Part shown: positions 15,629 through 20,114 of the stretch, one piece after another
How positions within the stretch are numbered: the stretch's first letter is position 1
Layout of the letters: each line of letters begins with the position of its first letter
Source: an uncultured bacterium
GTDB taxonomy: Bacteria > Patescibacteriota > Patescibacteriia > Patescibacteriales > Patescibacteriaceae
Assembly (NCBI GenBank): GCA_937868555.1
Contig: CALMNI010000023.1
Span: 1-20,114, forward strand
Length of the DNA: 20,114 nt
Direction of reading: 5' to 3'
Made by a program: the position numbers and the translations under genes
Notes under the pieces: generated by a model
What the model was told of the DNA's origin: nothing
Seen by the model: the letters and a program-made list of their open reading frames with translations, nothing else
The model's database searches: none

Positions 15629-15659
15629 AAATCCCGTCGCCAAAAGCGACGGGATTTTT
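15629..15659. terminator. Intrinsic terminator shared by rpoC and the convergent DUF4258-DUF2283 genes
   Basis: A perfect 12-bp stem AAATCCCGTCGC (15629-15640) with GCGACGGGATTT (15646-15657), loop CAAAA, followed by T's on the plus strand. On the minus strand the same stem is followed by TTTTG. It lies 9 bases after the rpoC stop and directly abuts the stop of the minus-strand gene at 15658, so it probably ends transcription from both sides. Confidence 0.9.
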
Positions 15660-15864
15660 AGGAAGCAAGGGCTTCGTTAATTTGTTCAAGGGTTTTAAGA
15701 TTGCTGAGGCGAGTTTTAAATTTCGAAGCATCGAGTATTTCAATGAGAATAGGCTTGCCGGCAGGGGAGAGATGCACAAGAAAATTGCCAAATTCTTTGA
15801 CGCGGCTGATTTTCCCTTTCCCGATTTCCCAGCTTATTATATTGGCCTCAATATCGTAATTCAT
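15658..15864 (-). CDS. DUF2283-like small protein (candidate antitoxin)
   Basis: A 68-residue protein that starts MNYDIEANIISWEI and continues with FGNFLVHLSPAGKPILIEILDASKF. This resembles the DUF2283 pattern 'YD.E.D.l......I......G..vv.....G.pvgiEIldAS'. DUF2283 proteins are small, with a beta-strand core, and of unproven function; they are repeatedly found next to DUF4258 genes and have been suggested to be the antitoxin of such pairs. Its ATG overlaps the TGA of the upstream DUF4258-like gene in an ATGA, so the two are translationally coupled. Its stop abuts the shared terminator. Identification rests on pattern memory only. Confidence 0.7.
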   Translation of the reverse strand: MNYDIEANIISWEIGKGKISRVKEFGNFLVHLSPAGKPILIEILDASKFKTRLSNLKTLEQINEALAS

Positions 15865-16073
15865 ATCGGATAAAAGGTAATAATTTTTTTAATCTCTCCT
15901 TCTTTTTTGTATACCACTTTAATATTTTCTTTTTGTGCTGTGAGGCATGAACCAATTTTTCCTCGTTTGTCCGGTATGGTGAGTGCGGCTTCAATTTCTT
16001 CTTTGCGTATAAAAACTCCGTGGTCATTAAGAATAGCAAATTTTTGTTCCGCGTAGGAAGTGAAGTAAATCAT
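15861..16073 (-). CDS. DUF4258-like small protein (candidate toxin)
   Basis: A 70-residue protein: MIYFTSYAEQKFAILNDHGV, then RKEEIEAALTIPDK, SCLTAQKENIKVVYKKEGE and a final KKIITFYPI. The order 'T.HA..KF..L..HG', 'I...l..PD', 'A.k......lrVVY..e....ViTfYp' fits the DUF4258 family, related in fold to RelE/BrnT-type proteins. The final strand ending in TFYP is characteristic. It is the first gene of a two-gene unit overlapping the DUF2283-like gene by ATGA. A TATACT hexamer lies directly before the ATG on the minus strand, so a leaderless transcript is possible, though no good -35 box is seen. Toxin activity is inferred from family and context only. It is the only gene in the window ending in TGA. 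Confidence 0.7.
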   Translation of the reverse strand: MIYFTSYAEQKFAILNDHGVFIRKEEIEAALTIPDKRGKIGSCLTAQKENIKVVYKKEGEIKKIITFYPI

Positions 16074-16080
16074 AGTATAT

Positions 16081-16163
16081 TGTCATTTCGAAGGAGCATT
16101 GCGACTGAGAAATCTTTAGAATATGCTAGATTTCTCACCTGCTAAAGCAGGTTCGAAATGACA
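16081..16163. repeat. Cloverleaf-like dispersed palindromic repeat, copy 4
   Basis: Perfect ends TGTCATTTCGAA (16081-16092) and TTCGAAATGACA (16152-16163). Inner stems are GAGAAATCT (16107-16115) with AGATTTCTC (16128-16136), and CCTGCT-AA-AGCAGG (16138-16151). It shares CGAAGGAG and GCGACTGAGAAATCT with copy 1 but lacks that copy's first hairpin, replaced by CATT. It lies between the end of the wall-enzyme operon and the DUF4258-like gene. Confidence 0.85.
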
Positions 16164-16168
16164 TTGCT

Positions 16169-16768
16169 TTAAGGAATTTTTACTTTGTAAATTCCCGTTG
16201 CCTTAGTCGCTTCGCTGCAGTCATCAAACCAAATGTCGAAACGACGACCTTTAATAATCCCTCCTTTATCGGTAACGGTATAATTTTTTCCATCAATTTC
16301 TATTTTACTTTTTTCAGCAAAGCAATTCCAGTCGGCAGCCAAATGTCCCGCTTGCGGTTCTATTGTCGAAGCGGTTTGATGACAATAGGCGGTTTTTTTC
16401 TCGTCAAAATCTTTGCAGCCTTGCCAGCTTATTGAAGAAGATGAGCAGTCTTTTTCTTTGTCTTTACCGTTGGGACATGAGCAGTTTAAGGCAACTGAGC
16501 ATAGGAAATCATGTCGCTCTTTAAAATCAATCACTTTTGGCTTACAATAGCCGGTGATAAAAGCCTCAAAATATCCATCTTCTTTTTCTATTTTGGAAAA
16601 AACTGAACAATTCTTAGAAGCATAGTCATTTCTGATTTCATCAAGGGGTTTTGTTAAAAGGAGGCGATACAATTTAAAACGCGACCAATATGCTCCATCG
16701 GGGGCAACGAGATGGTAGACGGCGAAGGCAAGAAAACCGAGGAGAAGTATTTTAAGTAAGAATTTCAT
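16169..16768 (-). CDS. Exported cysteine-rich 3D-domain protein (putative lytic transglycosylase-like)
   Basis: A 199-residue protein with an N-terminal signal or anchor helix (about 3-21) and a C-terminal 3D domain, a double-psi beta-barrel related to MltA and RlpA. The three aspartates that name the domain appear as Asp146 in LAADW, Asp167 in VTDKGGIIKG and Asp178 in GRRFDIWFDDCSEA. The first strand of the barrel is probably FEAFITGYC (68-75). Between that strand and the rest is an insertion of about 60 residues with many cysteines (CSVALNCSCPNGKDKEKDC...), so disulfides are likely outside the membrane. 3D domains occur in peptidoglycan-cleaving proteins such as YocH and Rpf2-type factors. 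It is the last gene of the minus-strand operon, 6 bases after the preceding stop. Enzyme activity is inferred, not shown. Confidence 0.75.
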   Translation of the reverse strand: MKFLLKILLLGFLAFAVYHLVAPDGAYWSRFKLYRLLLTKPLDEIRNDYASKNCSVFSKIEKEDGYFEAFITGYCKPKVIDFKERHDFLCSVALNCSCPNGKDKEKDCSSSSISWQGCKDFDEKKTAYCHQTASTIEPQAGHLAADWNCFAEKSKIEIDGKNYTVTDKGGIIKGRRFDIWFDDCSEATKATGIYKVKIP

Positions 16769-16774
16769 TAAAGA

Positions 16775-18040
16775 TTATTTATAAATTGCTATTGAGCCCA
16801 TGTTTATCAGACAGCATTTTTTTACCATACCAATTTCTAGTCTAGCAGTATCTATAGTAGTTTTATTTGGGTCATCTTTACGGGGAGAGTAGGATCGGTG
16901 ATGATTTCCAGAGTTAGGATCATTAACTAAAAGGTAACCATTTTCATAGCCGGTCAGAACGACATAATGAGCGTTTCCTCGCGGATATACGCACACGCAG
17001 GTTTTTATATCAACGTGTTTATAGCTGATAATTACCGGGCCGTATTGAAGTAGGCTGATTGCATCTTCAATACTGCTCCCTGAGCCATTAGATTTTGATT
17101 TTAAATTATTCGCTTTTGCAATTCTTTCAAATCCCCCCATTCCCCCTGTCCAGCCCGAACTAAAACTATAATCCCCGTTATTTGAAGCGTCTTGGGCAAT
17201 AGTAGGAACGCTTTTATTTATTTGGTAAAAATTTAAGACCATTGTCAGTGATGTGGGGCCGCAACCCGTGCTTGGCAAGTTTTGGCCATAACTACCTTGG
17301 TATAGAATGGGAACTTTATATTTACCGGCCCCTGTCCCCGTAGGTACACTGCTGCTTACAGGTTCAATTTCTTCCGGGGGAATGACTTGTGAAAGTTCAA
17401 CTCTTTGCACGCTAGCGAGCTTAATAGGTGACAATTTTATTAAAGCTGGGTTTACGATATTTAGCATCGTATAGGCGGTAAGGGCGATAATAACTCCCAT
17501 AATGCTCCCGCCAATCCATTTTTTTGCATCGCCAATACGTTCATCATTGCCGGCAGCCGTTACCCAAAGAATTCCGCCTATCATCATAGCGATAACGGCC
17601 AGAATACCAATGATGCCCAGGCCGTATTTATAGAGCGCATTTATATAATCAGCCAACCAATTCACGCTACAGCCGCCATCGTTGCAGGTAATAGGAGTAA
17701 GGTTTAAGTTAGGGATGCTAACGGATAATTTAGGATTATCGAGCGGATTGGTATTTTTAGGCAAGGATCCGCCTAAATCGTCCATGCAGCCGCTTTCATC
17801 AGCATTGGCAATCCTGCCTATCTCAAAGGTGTGCGGCAAAACATTGACATCGGTATTCCTTTCCGTACAAGCCGATTCTTCGAGCGTCGCATAGGAATAT
17901 GATTCTGTCGCTCTATCTTCAACTATTTGGCAGCAGCCCGAAGCCGCGTGCGCTTCACATGGAATGCACAAGGGGATGATGAATAGAATGATTAGAAATG
18001 GCCGTATGAGCTTGCGAGAGAATTTTTTTGTAGCGTGCAT
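16775..18040 (-). CDS. T4SS-pilin-like membrane module fused to a C39-type cysteine peptidase
   Basis: A 421-residue exported protein. Residues 1-33 are a signal peptide ending EAHAA. A cysteine-bearing segment (34-125) follows, then a two-helix pilin-like core: DYINALYKYGLGIIGILAVI into a first helix (about 140-162), a short loop TAAGNDERIGDAKKW, and a second helix (about 176-196) ending in NP. The core resembles the VirB2/TrbC-like T4SS pilins common in CPR genomes. Residues about 242-400 form a C39-like papain-fold peptidase: Cys260 in STGCGPTSLTMVL, His358 in GNAHYVVLTGY and Asn373/Asp374 in LVNDPNSG. C39-like peptidases of this kind cleave Gly-Gly leaders or other peptides; the substrate here is unknown. 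The first 215 residues are paralogous to the gene at 18377. No Shine-Dalgarno is evident. Confidence 0.8.
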   Translation of the reverse strand: MHATKKFSRKLIRPFLIILFIIPLCIPCEAHAASGCCQIVEDRATESYSYATLEESACTERNTDVNVLPHTFEIGRIANADESGCMDDLGGSLPKNTNPLDNPKLSVSIPNLNLTPITCNDGGCSVNWLADYINALYKYGLGIIGILAVIAMMIGGILWVTAAGNDERIGDAKKWIGGSIMGVIIALTAYTMLNIVNPALIKLSPIKLASVQRVELSQVIPPEEIEPVSSSVPTGTGAGKYKVPILYQGSYGQNLPSTGCGPTSLTMVLNFYQINKSVPTIAQDASNNGDYSFSSGWTGGMGGFERIAKANNLKSKSNGSGSSIEDAISLLQYGPVIISYKHVDIKTCVCVYPRGNAHYVVLTGYENGYLLVNDPNSGNHHRSYSPRKDDPNKTTIDTARLEIGMVKKCCLINMGSIAIYK

Positions 18041-18045
18041 AGCTT

Positions 18046-18372
18046 TTAATTTAATAGGCTATCTTCATTTTTTCTAAAAAAGACCACGGAAAGTGCGATG
18101 ATAATAAAGAATGCCGCAACGGAGGAAATAATAACGTACTTAGTTTTTTTTGAAGCTGGAACGGCATCGGGATCGGGGCAGCAACACATGCTATTTTTTG
18201 GCATTTTTTCACATTTACTCGAATCCGAGGCGATGGGATAAGATAGCGGGCACATATTATTTTGTACGTCTGAGCATTCAGCTGCCAAAGTTTCCGCAGT
18301 AAAAGACAAGCTTAAAACTGTTATAGTAATTGCAAGAAAAAAGATAATGCTTATTTTTTTTATTACTTTCAT
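18046..18372 (-). CDS. Small cysteine-rich bitopic membrane protein, unknown function
   Basis: A 108-residue protein not recognised as a known family. It begins MKVIKKISIIFFLAITITV, a clear signal peptide with a probable cleavage near ETLAA-EC. A short external segment with seven cysteines follows (ECSDV, NMCPLS, KCEKMP, SMCCCPDPD), then a C-terminal membrane helix (YVIISSVAAFFIIIALSVVFF) and a short positively and negatively charged tail. The frame extends upstream to 18558, but that part overlaps the preceding gene; ATG 18372, 4 bases after that gene's stop, gives a proper signal peptide. It stops 5 bases before the next start. Position and cysteine content suggest a partner of the two pilin-fusion proteins. 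Confidence 0.7.
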   Translation of the reverse strand: MKVIKKISIIFFLAITITVLSLSFTAETLAAECSDVQNNMCPLSYPIASDSSKCEKMPKNSMCCCPDPDAVPASKKTKYVIISSVAAFFIIIALSVVFFRKNEDSLLN

Positions 18373-18376
18373 ATAA

Positions 18377-19735
18377 TTAATATCCAGTACAGTATGTGTA
18401 CCCGCGAGTTTTACAATGCTGATACATATCATAGCAATTGCAGTTGTTGCCGTTGACCTTGTCTTTATCCAGCGACGCAGTGTTATATTCTTGTATTGTT
18501 GATACAATATCGTCAATGTAGTCCGAAGTATGGCAGCAGGTGTCGTCTCCTCCTTCACAGGGAGGACAATATCTCGTAATTTTTTCGCGGAGGCTGGGGG
18601 CTTGCCCTAAGTCGCTATTTTTGAAAAAACAAAAGTAATCTTCGATACCTTCCTTCCATGAAGCATAGGATCTATATTGGTTTTTATTTTTATCTTTAGA
18701 GGTAACACAGCCGTTATGCTTTTTTTCACAGCCCTTAGTGGTGCCACCATCCGTCGTATTTTTTTTGCACTTAATACTACCCAAATTGAACGCTTTTACG
18801 GCGGTGGAGTTGGCTGTTCCTAAGCTATTTTCTCTTTTTGCCTTGATGACTACTAGTACGGGATTGACCCCATATTTATTTGCAGCATCAAGCATTACTT
18901 GCGAGTAATCTTTAAGGGGGGAGTTTGGCTGAAGGGAGGTGATAAGGCTTTTGATTTTATCGGCTGTATTTAAGGTAGTTGTTGGTGCATACGTAGTATC
19001 ATTGAAACAGCCGCAGTAGTGCCCGGTAGCGGGGTGCTTGCCTCCCGCTTGGAGGCTAGCGTTAACGAATTGAGCATCGACTTGGACTTCTTCCAATTCT
19101 ACTCTTTGGATTGAACCGAGTTTTATGCTTTTTAGCTTGGTTAAGTTGGGATTAATAAGATAGAGCAAGGTAAAGGCGCTCAAGGAAATAATAACGCCGA
19201 AAACGCTATTTTTTATGATTTTTTTTGCTTCACTTATTCTAGTTTGGTTGCCAGCGGCAGTGAGCCATATAATTCCCCCAATCATGAGGGCGATAGCGGC
19301 AAGTATGCCAATAATGCCAATGCCGTATTTATAGAGAGCATTAATATAGTCGCCCAGCCAGCTAACGCTGCAGCCTTCAGTATCACAGGTAATAGGTTGT
19401 AATTTAAGATTTGGAATACCAACCGCTAATTTCGGATTATCAAGCGGGTTAGTATTCTTAGGTAGGTTTACTCCGGCACCAGGGTCGTCCATGCAGCCAG
19501 TTCCTTTTGCATTGGCGATTTTCCCTACTTTAAAATCATGAGGGATGACATTTATATTAGTATTACGAGCAGTGCATGTTGATTCTTCGAGTGTTTCGTA
19601 AGTGTAAGACTCTGTCGCCCTATCTTCAACTATTTGGCAGCAGCCCGAAGCCGCACGGACTTCAAGGGGCCCAGTGAGCAGTAGTACGCCTAAAAATAAT
19701 AGAGGCAGGCCGAATTTTTTTAGATGGCTACGCAT
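18377..19735 (-). CDS. T4SS-pilin-like membrane module fused to a glucosaminidase/lysozyme-like domain
   Basis: A 452-residue exported protein. A signal peptide (1-29, ending VRAA) is followed by the same pilin-like module as the gene at 16775: SGCCQIVEDRATESY, LPKNTNPLDNPKL, helix 1 about 138-161, loop TAAGNQTRISEAKK, helix 2 about 176-195. The C-terminal part from about residue 255 looks like a GH73/lysozyme-type domain: MLDAANKYGVNPVLVVIKAK, then REN with Glu302 as possible catalytic residue, FNLGSIKC, YRSYASWKEGIEDYFCFF, and YIDDIVSTIQEY. The tail is cysteine-rich (CNCYDMYQHCKTRGYTYC). Such domains cleave the glycan strands of peptidoglycan. An AGGA lies 5 bases before the ATG. The start overlaps the end of the upstream M15-like gene by 16 bases. 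Transglycosylase and glucosaminidase cannot be told apart by eye. Confidence 0.75.
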   Translation of the reverse strand: MRSHLKKFGLPLLFLGVLLLTGPLEVRAASGCCQIVEDRATESYTYETLEESTCTARNTNINVIPHDFKVGKIANAKGTGCMDDPGAGVNLPKNTNPLDNPKLAVGIPNLKLQPITCDTEGCSVSWLGDYINALYKYGIGIIGILAAIALMIGGIIWLTAAGNQTRISEAKKIIKNSVFGVIISLSAFTLLYLINPNLTKLKSIKLGSIQRVELEEVQVDAQFVNASLQAGGKHPATGHYCGCFNDTTYAPTTTLNTADKIKSLITSLQPNSPLKDYSQVMLDAANKYGVNPVLVVIKAKRENSLGTANSTAVKAFNLGSIKCKKNTTDGGTTKGCEKKHNGCVTSKDKNKNQYRSYASWKEGIEDYFCFFKNSDLGQAPSLREKITRYCPPCEGGDDTCCHTSDYIDDIVSTIQEYNTASLDKDKVNGNNCNCYDMYQHCKTRGYTYCTGY

Positions 19736-20114
19736 GTTTTTCCTGATTTCTTTGTAAATTTAGAGCATTTGGGTCCGCCGCGATCTGGGTCAATGGGGGC
19801 GGCATATGATCCTCGGAATTGCTTAGCCGTTCCACATCGTGAAGAAAATTTAGGATCTTCGAAGTGCCAAGCTTCGTGGCCCAGCAAACAAAAACCTGAT
19901 TGCATCATGCAGTCTTGAAGAGCGCTTTGAATATCCGTATATTTACATGCTCCGCCATCTCCTTTAACACAACCCCAGGCATCAAAAGCAACACCGCTCA
20001 TATGGGGACAGCCGCCGCTATCCGGATTGCAGGCTTCGCCTTTAGGTCGTGTAGCATACAAATCCCTTTGCTTTTGAAGAGTTCTTGAAGCGCTGGCTAT
20101 TCTAATAATATAAT
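19720..20114 (-). CDS. M15-type D-Ala-D-Ala (or L,D-) carboxypeptidase-like protein, C-terminal part
   Basis: The frame is open to the right edge of the window, so the N-terminus is missing; about 131 residues are visible. The segment GGCPHMSGVAFDAWG matches the M15 pattern 'S.H..G.A.D', giving a zinc-ligand histidine and aspartate, and GHEAWHFE matches the 'E.WH.E' motif with the catalytic glutamate and third zinc ligand. These residues define VanY/DacB-type zinc carboxypeptidases, which trim peptidoglycan stem peptides. TTG 20061 is an apparent start only, since similarity (e.g. Arg in ATRPKG) and the open frame run upstream of it. Seven or more cysteines are present, as in the other products of the operon. 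It overlaps the next gene by 16 bases. Confidence 0.72.
   Translation of the reverse strand, partial: YIIRIASASRTLQKQRDLYATRPKGEACNPDSGGCPHMSGVAFDAWGCVKGDGGACKYTDIQSALQDCMMQSGFCLLGHEAWHFEDPKFSSRCGTAKQFRGSYAAPIDPDRGGPKCSKFTKKSGKTCVAI

Noticed and set aside
15682..15873. Plus-strand ORF opposite the DUF2283-like gene
   Set aside because: It is the complement of a better-supported gene with family-like sequence and ATGA coupling.
18373..18558. 62-codon upstream extension of the small cysteine-rich protein
   Set aside because: It overlaps the coding 3' end of the pilin-glucosaminidase gene, and the signal peptide begins properly at ATG 18372.
1..20114. Possible UGA-to-glycine code as in Gracilibacteria/Absconditabacteria
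   Set aside because: rpoB, rpoC, ruvA and the others have full-length frames under the standard code, and TGA ends the DUF4258-like gene at family length.
1..20114. CRISPR array, integrase, IS transposase, rRNA or tRNA gene
   Set aside because: No regularly spaced direct repeats, transposase or integrase motifs, or conserved RNA-gene sequences were seen on either strand.

Overview
The window most likely comes from a Patescibacteria (Candidate Phyla Radiation, CPR) genome. The evidence is inferential: a T4SS-pilin-like domain typical of that group, a Mur ligase without its usual N-terminal domain, compact gene packing, few Shine-Dalgarno sequences and moderate AT content. The standard bacterial code fits, because rpoB and rpoC are fully open and TGA ends a family-length gene. 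Almost every gene ends in TAA.

Layout. (1) 1-5486, plus strand: the 3' end of ileS, then lemA, a one-domain asparaginase, an alpha/beta hydrolase broken by an in-frame TAG, a RibD/DHFR-like reductase, the membrane protease htpX, a NIF3-family gene and ruvA. (2) 5592-7939, plus strand: a FemA/B-type aminoacyl transferase and a MurE-like ligase, a pair for peptidoglycan stem and branch peptide synthesis. (3) 7940-8390: a 451-base non-coding region with a strong promoter, a terminator-like hairpin with eight T's, further hairpins and a repeat directly before rpoB. (4) 8391-15619: rpoB and rpoC, closed by a probably bidirectional terminator. (5) 15658-16073, minus strand: a DUF4258-DUF2283 pair resembling a toxin-antitoxin module. 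(6) 16169 to the right edge, minus strand: a tight operon encoding exported, cysteine-rich envelope proteins.

Region 6 is the most unusual part. Two genes share a signal peptide plus two-helix T4SS-pilin-like module of about 215 residues. One carries a C39-type cysteine peptidase at its C-terminus, the other a glucosaminidase/lysozyme-like domain. Around them lie an M15-type carboxypeptidase (cut by the window edge), a small bitopic cysteine-rich protein and a 3D-domain (MltA/RlpA-fold) protein. This looks like a set of cell-wall-cutting enzymes built on a common pilin-type membrane scaffold. It could remodel the cell's own wall around a secretion or pilus machine, or act on a host or neighbouring cell.

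A dispersed palindromic repeat, with TGTCATTTCGAA-type ends enclosing up to three hairpins, lies between genes at four places. A 3' fragment at a fifth place abuts the NIF3-family start.
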